DNA of 43,206 nucleotides from Pseudonocardiales bacterium. GTDB lineage: Bacteria; Actinomycetota; Actinomycetes; Mycobacteriales; Jatrophihabitantaceae. The notes beneath the pieces were generated by a model. It made no database searches. It was not told the DNA's origin and saw only the letters and a program-made list of their open reading frames with translations. The first letter of the stretch is position 1. Every line of letters begins with the position of its first letter. The position numbers and the translations under genes were made by a program. Below are positions 1 to 7,352 of the stretch, piece after piece. The stretch lies in contig QHCC01000198.1 in NCBI GenBank assembly GCA_003243915.1, forward strand, positions 16,765 through 59,970, written 5' to 3'.

Positions 1-2
1 GC

Positions 3-65
3 CTGATCGTCATGATCGGTTTCGGTCTCCGGATGGGCACGCGCCGCCTGCGCGGACAGGCATGA
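3..65 (+). CDS. C-terminal end of a membrane-anchored protein (partial)
   Basis: Only the last 20 codons are inside the window, ending at TGA 63-65. They encode a hydrophobic stretch (LIVMIGFGL) followed by a basic tail (RMGTRRLRGQA). A terminal membrane helix plus Arg/Lys cluster is the layout of a C-terminal sorting or anchor signal, and an exosortase gene lies 1.6 kb downstream, so this could be a sorted surface protein. The part that would carry a recognition motif is outside the window, so this remains an inference. Confidence 0.5.
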   Translation: MIVMIGFGLRMGTRRLRGQA

Positions 66-95
66 CGGGACAGATGCGAGAGGCTGGAGCTCGCC

Positions 96-242
96 ATGTA
101 TAGGGGCGGCGGCATCATCATTGGCGGCGGAGGCCTCGCAGCCACCGGCGTGCCGATCGCGATGACCCTGATCCTGGCGTTTGCCGTCGTCATCGCGGGG
201 CTGCTCCTACTCCGGTGGGGCAAGATCCGTCACGGCGAGTAA
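96..242 (+). CDS. 48-aa membrane microprotein with LAATG sorting-like motif
   Basis: ATG at 96 is preceded by a purine-rich GGCTGGAG and the ORF runs 48 codons to TAA. The protein has a glycine-rich N terminus, then GGGGLAATG, one hydrophobic helix (about residues 22-40) and a basic tail (RWGKIRHGE). LAxTG is the pattern recognised by actinobacterial class E sortases, and the much larger surface protein at 7353-11228 ends with the near-identical GGGLAVTG. There is no N-terminal signal peptide, so the whole protein resembles an isolated sorting signal. It lies between a truncated membrane protein and a glycosyltransferase/exosortase pair. No database family is recognised; the alternative is a simple single-pass small membrane protein. 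Confidence 0.6.
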   Translation: MYRGGGIIIGGGGLAATGVPIAMTLILAFAVVIAGLLLLRWGKIRHGE

Positions 243-264
243 GCGCCGATAAGGACACGCGCGC

Positions 265-304
265 CGATTGGTGTCACCCGCGATATCGCGGGTGACACCA
301 ATCG
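265..304. repeat. 40-bp perfect palindrome
   Basis: The two 20-bp arms 265-284 and 285-304 are exact reverse complements with no spacer, centred on GATATC. It starts 22 bp after the stop of the 48-aa gene and ends 37 bp before the GTG of the glycosyltransferase. It could act as a U-less actinobacterial terminator or attenuator, or bind a dimeric regulator. There is no T-tract on either side. Confidence 0.85.
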
Positions 305-341
305 CCGTTTCCGGAGCGGGAAAGGAACGTAAGGTAGCAAC

Positions 342-1697
342 GTGGGTCTTACCCTGCTGGAGTTCGTCGCGCTCTTCGTGACCGTGATGTTCCTCAGTTA
401 CGTCGTGATGATCCTGCTGCCGTTCCTGCGCCGGCCCCGCACCGAGCCAGGGGATTCGGCGGAGTTCGAATGGCATTTCCTCATTCCCGCCCGCGACGAG
501 GAAGCCGTCATCGCGACCACCATGGGCCGATGCCGAGCCGATTTCCCGAGGGCGCATCTGTGGGTGGTCGACGACGCCAGTACCGATCGCACCGCTGCGC
601 TCGTCGCCGCGGCAGCCGAAAGCGACTCGCACGTCCACCTGGTGCGGCGCCAACTGCCCGATGCCCGTACCGGCAAGGGGCATGCCCTCAACAGCGGCTA
701 CCGGGCGTTGGACGAGTGGCTGCCGAGCTGGAGCGACCGCACCCGCACCATTGTCGCGGTGCTGGACGCCGACGGACGGCTGGCGCCCGATGCCCTGAGC
801 TACGTGAGTTCGGCGTCGGTGTTCGGTGAACCGAAGGTGGGGGCCGCGCAGATCGCCGTCCGCATGGAGAATCGCGACGACCTGGGCCAGGTCGCTGCCG
901 TCTCGCGCGCCGGCCGGCGCTTCTCCCGTTACCTGGTGCGGATGCAGGACATGGAGTTCATGACCTCGATGTCGGCGATGCAACTACTGCGCGAACGCAC
1001 CGGGTCGGTGGGGATGGGCGGCAACGGCCAGTTCAGCCGGCTCACGGCACTCGACGAGATCGCGCGCCGCTACGACCAACCATGGCACGGCGCCCTGCTG
1101 GAGGACTACGAGCTGGGGTTGCACATCCTGCTGGTCGGCTACCGCAACCGCTTCGTCTACGACACCTATGTCGAGCAGGAGGGGCTGGTGTCGATGCGGC
1201 GGTTCATCGTGCAGCGGGCCCGCTGGACGCAGGGCACCATGCAGTGCTCGGCCTACATCGGTGACATCATCCGGTGCCCCAACCTGAGCAATGCCGGCGT
1301 CGTCGAGTCCTGCTACTTCCTCATCACGCCGTGGTTGCAGGTGATCGGTGTCGTGCTGTGGCCGGTGCTGTTGCTACTGACCCTGCTAAAGGCTGCCGAC
1401 TACCCCGCCGGGCCTGGCGCCTTCGTCGGCCAGTTCTGGCCGATCGTCGGCCTGGCTCTGATCTTCGGCGCGCTGCCGTTCGTCCTGTGGGGCCCGGTGT
1501 ACCGGCGAAACGTCGAACCCGGCCTGAGCAGGACGCGCTCCTGGGTGCTCGGCGCGGGCAACGCCGCCTACCTGCTTTACACCTACCTCTCGACGACACG
1601 TGCCTTGACCCGGGTCGTTCTGCGGCGCCAGGGTTGGGACAAGACGCGGCGCAACACCGAAGCAGTCGACCGTCGTTCGGTGACCAGCGATGTCTAG
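342..1697 (+). CDS. Family 2 glycosyltransferase, processive/membrane type
   Basis: This 451-aa protein starts at GTG 342. It has an N-terminal membrane helix (about 6-29), a cytoplasmic GT-A domain and C-terminal membrane helices (about 325-350, 363-385 and 405-420). The catalytic signatures of cellulose/hyaluronan-synthase-like GT2 enzymes are present: VVDDAS (75-80), LDADG (141-145), LLEDYE (252-257) and QRARW (291-295), the QxxRW motif. It would transfer sugar from an NDP-sugar to a growing or lipid-linked acceptor at the membrane; donor and product cannot be read from sequence. It overlaps the next gene, an exosortase-family protein, by 8 bp, so the two are probably co-translated and may jointly modify and anchor an exported protein or polymer. 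Confidence 0.85.
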   Translation: MGLTLLEFVALFVTVMFLSYVVMILLPFLRRPRTEPGDSAEFEWHFLIPARDEEAVIATTMGRCRADFPRAHLWVVDDASTDRTAALVAAAAESDSHVHLVRRQLPDARTGKGHALNSGYRALDEWLPSWSDRTRTIVAVLDADGRLAPDALSYVSSASVFGEPKVGAAQIAVRMENRDDLGQVAAVSRAGRRFSRYLVRMQDMEFMTSMSAMQLLRERTGSVGMGGNGQFSRLTALDEIARRYDQPWHGALLEDYELGLHILLVGYRNRFVYDTYVEQEGLVSMRRFIVQRARWTQGTMQCSAYIGDIIRCPNLSNAGVVESCYFLITPWLQVIGVVLWPVLLLLTLLKAADYPAGPGAFVGQFWPIVGLALIFGALPFVLWGPVYRRNVEPGLSRTRSWVLGAGNAAYLLYTYLSTTRALTRVVLRRQGWDKTRRNTEAVDRRSVTSDV

Positions 1698-2376
1698 CCC
1701 CTCGGTCGCCGGCCCGCCTCCGGATCCGGGCCGTCCGGCCCTCCCGCCGCTCGAGTTCGCCCTGCCGGCGTGGGAGCCGAACAAGCCCCTCCGACCGCGA
1801 TCGACCCCCCAGCTGATAGCTGGACTGGCGATGTTCGCCTGTGCCGTATGGCTGGCGTTCGAAGACAACACGTTCCGCCGTTTCGAGGCGCGCCTGGCGA
1901 CGCCGATGGCAGGATTCGTCACCGGCCGCCACGGCGCCGTCACCTCGGACGCGACCGTGTACTTCGCACTCGGCACGCCGCGGGCGTTCGGCCTCGAGAT
2001 CACCCATGAGTGCACCTCGGCGCTCTTGCTCATCCCCCTTCTGGTGATGATGGGGTCCTTCACCATCTTCAGCCGGGTGGCCTTGCACCGTCAGGTGTTG
2101 GCCCTCGCGGTCGGGGCTGCGCTCATGCTGGTGGTGAACATCTTGCGGGTCGCCGGAATCGCCTTCGCCACCTGGAAATGGGGCCTCGGAACCGGGTACA
2201 AGTACAGCCACGTGTTCGTGGGTTCGGCGTTCTCACTCATCGGGTTCGTCGGCGCCATGCTACTGGCGCTGTGGATGCTGATCCGGACCGAACGGATACA
2301 CGAGTCTGTCGGCCGTGCTGATGAGGCGCGCCCCTCCCCGGAGTCTCCTCGCCGTCGAGGGCGCGCGCAGCCGTGA
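1690..2376 (+). CDS. Exosortase/archaeosortase-family protein (short actinobacterial type)
   Basis: The 228-aa multi-pass protein has the family's proposed catalytic triad: Cys108 in HECTSALLL, Arg153 in NILRVAG and His174 in YSHVFVG, each next to a membrane segment (about 41-57, 109-127, 136-161 and 176-198). Exosortases are thought to cleave a C-terminal motif-helix-basic tail signal and transfer the protein to an envelope acceptor. It is shorter than EpsH-type exosortases (about 300 aa). The proline-rich 40-residue N terminus is cytoplasmic or linker-like. The start overlaps the end of the glycosyltransferase gene. Candidate substrates nearby are the partial protein ending at 65 and the LAATG microprotein. 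The family call is strong; the substrate is not known. Confidence 0.85.
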   Translation: MSSPSVAGPPPDPGRPALPPLEFALPAWEPNKPLRPRSTPQLIAGLAMFACAVWLAFEDNTFRRFEARLATPMAGFVTGRHGAVTSDATVYFALGTPRAFGLEITHECTSALLLIPLLVMMGSFTIFSRVALHRQVLALAVGAALMLVVNILRVAGIAFATWKWGLGTGYKYSHVFVGSAFSLIGFVGAMLLALWMLIRTERIHESVGRADEARPSPESPRRRGRAQP

Positions 2377-2462
2377 CCCTGGGGCGCACGGCTCGGTCAT
2401 AGGCCGGCCGCGCCCTCCCTTACCGTGTTGACGTTGCCGGCTATTCGTCGAGAGGTGTGCTC

Positions 2463-3611
2463 ATGCCATCACCACGTCCGGTCTGGAGCGACGACGACAT
2501 CGAGGCGTTTCGCGATCTGGCCCGCACGTTCTTCGAGAAGGAGTGCGCACCCCACGAGCAGCGCTGGTGCGAGCAGCAGCACGTCGACCGTGAGGTGTGG
2601 CTGAAGGCCGGCGAGCTCGGGCTGCTCTGCCCGTCGATTCCGGCGGAGTACGGCGGCGGCGGCGGCACCTTCGCGCACGAGGCGGTGCTCGCGGAGGAGC
2701 AGGTGCGCGCGGCCGCGCCCAGCCTCGGCGCGACGGTGCACAGCACGATCGTCGCCCACTACGTCAACTCCTACGGCACCGAGAAGCAGAAGCGACGCTG
2801 GCTGCCGAGGCTGGCCACCGGCGAACTCGTCGGCGCCATTGCGATGACCGAACCGGGCACCGGCTCGGACCTGCAGGCCATCACGACCAAGGCGATCAAG
2901 GACGGCGGTGACTACGTCATCGACGGATCGAAGACGTTCATCTCCAACGGCCTGCTCGCCGAACTGGTCATCGTCGTGGCCAAGACCGATCCGGGCAACG
3001 CGGCCGCCGGCATCTCGCTGGTCGTGGTGGAGACCGAGGGGGCTGACGGCTTCTCGCGCGGGCGGGTACTGCGCAAGATCGGTCAGCACGGCCAGGACAC
3101 CGCCGAGCTGTTCTTCTCGGGCGTTCGGGTGCCGACGGCGAACCTGATCGGCGAGGTCGAGGGCCAGGGTTTCATTCAGCTCATGCAGCAGCTGCCGCAG
3201 GAACGCCTCGTGCTCGCGGTGGGGGCCGCCGCGGCGATCGAGGCCGCGGTGACCGCAACAGTCGCCTACACCAAGGACCGCCACGCATTCGGGCGTCCCG
3301 TCTTCAACTTCCAGAACACCAAGTTCAAGCTGGCCGAGGCCGCGACGACCGCCAAGATCGGTCGGGTCTTCATCGACGACTGCATCGTCAAGCACATCAA
3401 GGCAGAGCTCGACATCCCGACCGCGTCCATGGCCAAGTGGTGGATGTCCGAGCAGCAGTGCCAGGTTGCCGACGAGTGCCTGCAGCTGTTCGGCGGCTAC
3501 GGGTACATGGCCGAGTACCCGATTTCGCGGATGTTCACCGACTCGCGGATCCAGAAGATCTACGGCGGGACGAACGAGATCATGAAAGAGATCATCTCCC
3601 GCTTCCTCTGA
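2463..3611 (+). CDS. Acyl-CoA dehydrogenase (long-chain/isovaleryl type)
   Basis: This FAD-dependent enzyme (382 aa) introduces an alpha-beta double bond into acyl-CoA, passing electrons to ETF. Family signatures include AMTEPGTGSD, RKIGQHGQDTAEL and RMFTDSRIQKIYGGTNEIM near the C terminus. The IYGGT form, with Gly where medium/short-chain enzymes carry the catalytic Glu, is typical of the LCAD/isovaleryl group. There the base sits on another helix, and the Glu in AAIEAAV aligns with that position. I chose ATG 2463 because GAGAGG lies 8 bp upstream; the GTG at 2457 would be too close to it. The gene stands alone between the exosortase and an SDR, and its substrate is unknown. Confidence 0.9.
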   Translation: MPSPRPVWSDDDIEAFRDLARTFFEKECAPHEQRWCEQQHVDREVWLKAGELGLLCPSIPAEYGGGGGTFAHEAVLAEEQVRAAAPSLGATVHSTIVAHYVNSYGTEKQKRRWLPRLATGELVGAIAMTEPGTGSDLQAITTKAIKDGGDYVIDGSKTFISNGLLAELVIVVAKTDPGNAAAGISLVVVETEGADGFSRGRVLRKIGQHGQDTAELFFSGVRVPTANLIGEVEGQGFIQLMQQLPQERLVLAVGAAAAIEAAVTATVAYTKDRHAFGRPVFNFQNTKFKLAEAATTAKIGRVFIDDCIVKHIKAELDIPTASMAKWWMSEQQCQVADECLQLFGGYGYMAEYPISRMFTDSRIQKIYGGTNEIMKEIISRFL

Positions 3612-3735
3612 CGCTCGGGCTACCCGCTGGCCCCAATTCTGGCGCGAGCCGGACCTGGAGTTGGTGACCCGGCGCGGGGGTGCCACTATCGCCAGATCGG
3701 CACGGAACCGGCACGGACGACGACGAGGTGCATCG

Positions 3736-4605
3736 ATGGCCAGGACCGCCCGTTCGCTGACCGGCAGCGTCGTCGTCATCACGGGAGGGGCGCGCGGCAT
3801 CGGTGCGGCAACCGCGGCCGCCCTGGTCGCGCAGGGCGCGCGCGTCGCGATCGGAGACCTGGACGAGGACCTGACGAGGCGCTCGGCCAAGGAGCTCGGC
3901 GGTGACACGGTGGGGCTGCGCCTCGACGTCACCGACCATGCCGCATTCACGGCGTTCCTCGACGAGGTCGAGCGGGACCTCGGACCGATCGACGTACTGA
4001 TCAACAACGCCGGCATCATGCCCCTGGCTTTGCTGGACGAGGAGTCCGACGAGACGACCGCACGCCAGATCGCGATCAACCTGACCGCGGTGATCCACGG
4101 CACCCGCGAGGCCGTCGTGCGGATGAAGCCGCGCCGCAGCGGTCATATCGTCAATATCGCCTCGGTGGCCGGCAAGTTCGGCGCCGCGGGGGGAGCCACC
4201 TACAGCGCCACCAAGCACGGCGTCGTCGGGCTGTGCGAAGCGGTGTACTACGAGCTGCGCGGGACGGGTGTCCAGATCAGCTGCATCATGCCCACGATCG
4301 TGAGGACGGAGCTCGCCGCCGGGTTGAAGCAGACGCGGTTGAGCTCGCAGGTGGAACCGCAGCAGGTGGCCGCGGCGATCGTCGACGCGCTGCGGTTCCC
4401 CCGGCTCGAGGTGTTCGTGCCGAAGTATCTGGGGGGCGTGAACCGAGTGACCAGGGCCCTGCCGCGGCGGGGGGGGGAATGGCTGCTGGAACGCACCGGA
4501 TCCGACGAACTGCTCGCCTCGGCGGCACATGCGAGCGTCCGGGCGGACTACGAACGCCGGGCTGCTGCAAGCGCGCCCGCTGCGGATGGCGAGCCCGCGA
4601 GCTGA
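3736..4605 (+). CDS. Short-chain dehydrogenase/reductase
   Basis: This classical SDR of 289 aa is NAD(P)-dependent. The nucleotide-binding TGGARGIG is at 16-23, NNAG at 90-93, and the catalytic Ser143, Tyr156 and Lys160 lie in IASVAG and YSATK. An acidic residue after the second strand (GDLDED) suggests NAD preference. ATG 3736 is preferred over the upstream GTG 3664 because GAGG lies about 8 bp before it and the longer version adds a low-complexity Arg-rich leader. The C terminus beyond about residue 265 is Ala-rich and runs into a 13-bp DNA repeat that carries the stop codon. It follows the acyl-CoA dehydrogenase by 124 bp and may share a lipid-related pathway. Confidence 0.88.
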   Translation: MARTARSLTGSVVVITGGARGIGAATAAALVAQGARVAIGDLDEDLTRRSAKELGGDTVGLRLDVTDHAAFTAFLDEVERDLGPIDVLINNAGIMPLALLDEESDETTARQIAINLTAVIHGTREAVVRMKPRRSGHIVNIASVAGKFGAAGGATYSATKHGVVGLCEAVYYELRGTGVQISCIMPTIVRTELAAGLKQTRLSSQVEPQQVAAAIVDALRFPRLEVFVPKYLGGVNRVTRALPRRGGEWLLERTGSDELLASAAHASVRADYERRAAASAPAADGEPAS

Positions 4606-4645
4606 GCCGGCGAGCTGAGCCCGCGAGCTGAGCCCGCGAGCCGAG
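4591..4645. repeat. 13-bp tandem repeat across the SDR stop codon
   Basis: Four near-identical copies of GAGCCCGCGAGCT (4591-4603, 4604-4616, 4617-4629, 4630-4642) are followed by a partial unit. Each copy contains GAGCTGAG at its junction, so the first copy provides the TGA stop of the SDR. Changes in copy number would leave the protein end unaltered. Confidence 0.85.
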
Positions 4646-4648
4646 GTA

Positions 4649-4678
4649 TTGGTGGCCCCTGCGGCCGTCCGGTAGAGT
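4649..4678 (+). promoter_or_regulatory. Promoter of the tRNA-Gln/tRNA-Glu unit
   Basis: TTGGTG (4649-4654) and TAGAGT (4673-4678) are spaced by 18 bp, a good match to the main-sigma consensus. The mature tRNA-Gln begins about 40 bp after the -10 element, leaving room for a short 5' leader. Confidence 0.55.
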
Positions 4679-4718
4679 CTGACGACGGCCCGGTCGGTCA
4701 GCCGACTGGGCTATCCCT

Positions 4719-4790
4719 TGGGGTATGGGGTAATTGGCAGCCCAACTGATTCTGGTTCAGTTAGTCTAGGTTCGAGTCCTGGTACCCCAG
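4719..4790 (+). tRNA. tRNA-Gln (CTG)
   Basis: A full cloverleaf can be drawn. The acceptor is TGGGGTA with TACCCCA, followed by discriminator G. The D arm carries TAATTGGCAG, the anticodon stem is ACTGA/TCAGT with loop TTCTGGT (anticodon CTG), and the T arm loop is TTCGAGT. CCA is not encoded. Confidence 0.95.
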
Positions 4791-4811
4791 CGCAGGTGAA
4801 GAAATTTCTGG

Positions 4812-4884
4812 GGCCCCATCGTCTAGTGGCCCAGGACGCCGCCCTCTCAAGGCGGTAGCACGGGTTCGAATCCCGTTGGGGCTA
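4812..4884 (+). tRNA. tRNA-Glu (CTC)
   Basis: The acceptor GGCCCCA pairs with TGGGGCT (one G-U), with discriminator A. The anticodon stem CCGCC/GGCGG closes loop CTCTCAA (anticodon CTC), and the T stem ACGGG/CCCGT encloses TTCGAAT. It lies 21 bp after tRNA-Gln, so both are probably cut from one transcript. Confidence 0.95.
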
Positions 4885-5051
4885 CACATCCAAACACCCG
4901 AACCATTGGGGCGTCTTTCACGAAGTCTGCTGTTGATCATCGTCACGTCGCCTGATCATGGATCGATAGCGTGACCGTGGGTGGGGCCCGGTTCGGCCGT
5001 GGGCTGCCAGTCGGCGAGCGCCGGGACGCAGGCCACGGCACACTGTCCGGC

Positions 5052-5969
5052 ATGACCGGTAGCGACTCGACGACTCGCGCCGAACCGAACCGGCCGGCGA
5101 TGTCGTTGCGCTATCACGACGTTCGAAGCGCGGACGGCACCAAGATCCAGGCGTGGACGAACGACGCGGTGGGGCCGACGGTCCTGCTGTGCAACGGCCT
5201 GGGTACCAATCCCCACGCCTGGCCAGCGTTGCTCGACCGGGACTGTGGCGTGCGGATCGTGTCCTGGAACCACCGCGGCGTAGGTGGTTCGGAGCGCCCG
5301 CGTGACATTGCCCGGGTGGGTATCGACGCATTCGTCGACGATGCGGTCGCTGTGCTCGATGACGCCGGGGTGCAGCGCTGCCCGGTGATCGGCTGGTCGA
5401 TAGGCGTGAACACCGCCTTCGAGATGGCAGTACAGCATCCGGACCGGGTCAGCGGCATTCTTGCCGTCGCCGGTGTCCCTGGCGCGACGTTCGCATCCGT
5501 GGGCGCTCCGCTGTTCATCCCGCGGTTCGCGCGCAGGCCGGTGGCCAGAGCCGTCATGCGGTCCTTGGGCCGGCTCGGGCCGATATTGAACCCGCTCACC
5601 GCGCGGATCACGATGGGGCCGGTGGCCACGTATGTCCTGCAGCGCAGCGGGCTGATGTTCCCCGGCGCCGACCCCGATGTCGTCCGCGAGGCGGTCACGA
5701 CCTACCTCGACACGCCGATCGAATGGGGCATGCACCTGGCCCGCGGCGCCGACCAGCATGCCCGGGTTTCGCTGAGCAAGATCGCGATGCCGACGATCTT
5801 CCTGGCCGGCAAGTACGACATGCTGGCCTCGGCACGGGACATGAAAACAGCCGCCTCGTGCATCCCCGATTCGGAGTACGTCGAGCTGGCCGGCTCGCAC
5901 TTCATCCAGATGGAGCGGCCTCAGGACGTGCACCGGTACCTGCTCGCCCTGGTGGATCGCATCGGTTGA
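5052..5969 (+). CDS. Alpha/beta-fold hydrolase
   Basis: This 305-aa alpha/beta hydrolase has the oxyanion region LLCNGLGTN, nucleophile elbow GWSIG (Ser116), an acid candidate in AGKYDML and a terminal His in AGSHFIQMERP. The substrate cannot be told; the overall look is of an esterase or ring-cleavage-type hydrolase with a cap domain between residues 140 and 215. The start is uncertain: ATG 5052 and ATG 5100 both lack a clear ribosome-binding site, and a GTG lies further upstream at 4971. It is a single gene after the tRNA pair. Confidence 0.8.
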   Translation: MTGSDSTTRAEPNRPAMSLRYHDVRSADGTKIQAWTNDAVGPTVLLCNGLGTNPHAWPALLDRDCGVRIVSWNHRGVGGSERPRDIARVGIDAFVDDAVAVLDDAGVQRCPVIGWSIGVNTAFEMAVQHPDRVSGILAVAGVPGATFASVGAPLFIPRFARRPVARAVMRSLGRLGPILNPLTARITMGPVATYVLQRSGLMFPGADPDVVREAVTTYLDTPIEWGMHLARGADQHARVSLSKIAMPTIFLAGKYDMLASARDMKTAASCIPDSEYVELAGSHFIQMERPQDVHRYLLALVDRIG

Positions 5970-6089
5970 CCGCATGACCATTCAGCATGTCGAACTCGAC
6001 CTCGATGTGCTCGGCCGCTACACCGACGTCGGCCTGCTCGGAATCGCGTGACGCCGACGCGCGCTGGCCCGGGCCGGTTAGTCTGAACT

Positions 6090-6236
6090 ATGCAACTACT
6101 CGTGGCGCTCGGCGCGATCGCGGTCGTGTTCCTCGTGGTCGGACTGATCGTCACGGCGATCAAATGGCTGACGATCATCGCGCTGGTCGTCGGCGTTCTT
6201 GCGCTGGCTCAGTTCTTCCGGGAGCGGCGGCACTGA
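6090..6236 (+). CDS. Small hydrophobic membrane protein (48 aa)
   Basis: ATG 6090 to TGA 6236 encodes a protein that is almost entirely hydrophobic, with two probable helices (residues 2-20 and 24-40) separated by Lys-Trp, and a charged C terminus (FFRERRH). Short proteins of this kind are common in actinobacterial genomes and mostly uncharacterised. No signal peptide or catalytic residues are visible. Confidence 0.6.
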   Translation: MQLLVALGAIAVVFLVVGLIVTAIKWLTIIALVVGVLALAQFFRERRH

Positions 6237-6301
6237 CGCCCAGCGGCCGGCTCAACGAGCCGAGGCACGCCCGGGTCGCCTGCATCCCGGGGAGATCGCC
6301 C

Positions 6302-6505
6302 TCAGTCGCCGGCGAGGTCGTCGGCCGAGGCCTTCGCCGCCTCGGTGTCGGTGCTTGCGCCGTCGGCCTCCCGCTCGAACACGTCGGCATGTTTCAGGTC
6401 GCTGGAGCTCTGCCCAGCCACCTGGTCGGCGAACTCTTCGTCGGTGACGCCGTCGCCGGCCCTCTGCACGCTCTTGTCCTCGGTCACTGTCGCCCGCTCT
6501 CGCAT
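6302..6505 (-). CDS. Small acidic protein, conserved hypothetical type
   Basis: The 67-aa protein reads from ATG 6505 (complement) to TGA at 6302. It is hydrophilic and acidic, containing TDEEFADQVAG, SSSDLKHADVFEREADG and TDTEAAKASADDL. From memory it resembles small acidic actinobacterial proteins of unknown function, but this was not searched. It has no membrane segment. A longer reading from 6601 adds an unconvincing leader. It is convergent with the hydrophobic 48-aa gene. Confidence 0.6.
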   Translation of the reverse strand: MRERATVTEDKSVQRAGDGVTDEEFADQVAGQSSSDLKHADVFEREADGASTDTEAAKASADDLAGD

Positions 6506-6699
6506 CGATGTGGATGCTGATCTGCACGGCTTACCCACGCCCCGACCCTGTTTATCGCGCACCATGTGTTCATGAAAGATGCCCGGCGCGGTCCCGTTCA
6601 TCGGCCGATCACCAGCCGCGGGCGCTGGACGTCATTCGTGGCGGCAGCGGTGGCGCCGGGCCGGCGATCGCGCGGCCTGTGCGAGGAGGGAAACTTCGC

Positions 6700-6864
6700 G
6701 TGGAGCACGACAACCACACGCTGCTGGTCCACATCAGCGACGAGCGCGGCGGGGGCTGGACCACCGTCGCGATCGACCGAGCCACCCGGGCTTGTGCTGT
6801 TGCCCAGCGAGACACCCAGCTCGATGCCGCGACCAGCGCGTGCCGGGCGCTCTATTCGTCCTAG
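6700..6864 (+). CDS. Small hypothetical protein (54 aa)
   Basis: GTG 6700 is preceded at 9 bp by a near-perfect Shine-Dalgarno, GAGGAGGG (6683-6690), which is the main reason to call it. The protein is soluble, with two cysteines (residues 30 and 48), a WTTVAIDRATRAC segment and a short C terminus. No family is recognised. Confidence 0.5.
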   Translation: MEHDNHTLLVHISDERGGGWTTVAIDRATRACAVAQRDTQLDAATSACRALYSS

Positions 6865-7352
6865 CGTCGCCGTGCTCGCCGCGTCCGATCCGCTCATTGG
6901 CGAGGGCTCGAATAGCAAGTCAGGCAGCACGCCCAACGTGCGGATGGTTCCGGTAAATGTAAATTCCGCATTAAGTGAGCCGTCCGGACATCTCATCATT
7001 TGCTGAAGTTGGCCCGGGCTACACCTGTTCAAATTGCGCCCGTTCGATACCTCTGTCATAGTCCGGGCACCGGACTCTCGCTGAGAGGACCGCACCGCCG
7101 ACCGGGCGGGGAGACGGCTGGACCGCTCTCTCGGCGCTCGCGCTGGCCAGACAGGTGCCAACACGCATCACACCCAGTTCACCTTCGGACCCGAGGGCCT
7201 GCCGACTACCGGCGCAGCTCGGACGCTCGAAGGCGCCCTCACCTGCGACGAAGCCGCGCGAACCACTCCACACTGCCTGACGCTCGCACAGCTCGCGAGC
7301 GGCCCCGAATGATCGACGTCAACCCGACGCAATCGAAAGAGGAACCACGACC
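6865..7352. other. Intergenic region upstream of the large surface protein
   Basis: I find no convincing gene in this 488-bp stretch. A reading frame ending at the TGA near 7310 (FTFGPEGLPTTGAAR, then LTCDEAAR) looks protein-like but has no usable start codon after the in-frame stop near 7082, so it could be a decayed remnant. The strong RBS (AAAGAGG, 7336-7342) of the next gene is at the right end. The long leader suggests regulatory sequence for the surface protein. Confidence 0.4.

Noticed and set aside
2469-4103. 544-aa minus-strand frame across the acyl-CoA dehydrogenase and SDR genes
   Set aside because: It is antisense to two clear enzyme genes and has a shadow-like composition.
4719-4884. 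tRNA pair as attachment site of an integrated element
   Set aside because: There is no integrase gene and no repeated tRNA 3' end further along the window.
5974-6051. 25-aa ORF (MTIQHVELDLDVLGRY start) just after the hydrolase
   Set aside because: It starts 4 bp after the hydrolase stop and looks like the N terminus of a protein, but it is too short, has no RBS and no recognised family.
6598-7164. 188-aa minus-strand frame
   Set aside because: It overlaps the better-supported 54-aa gene with a strong Shine-Dalgarno and shows no motif or typical composition.
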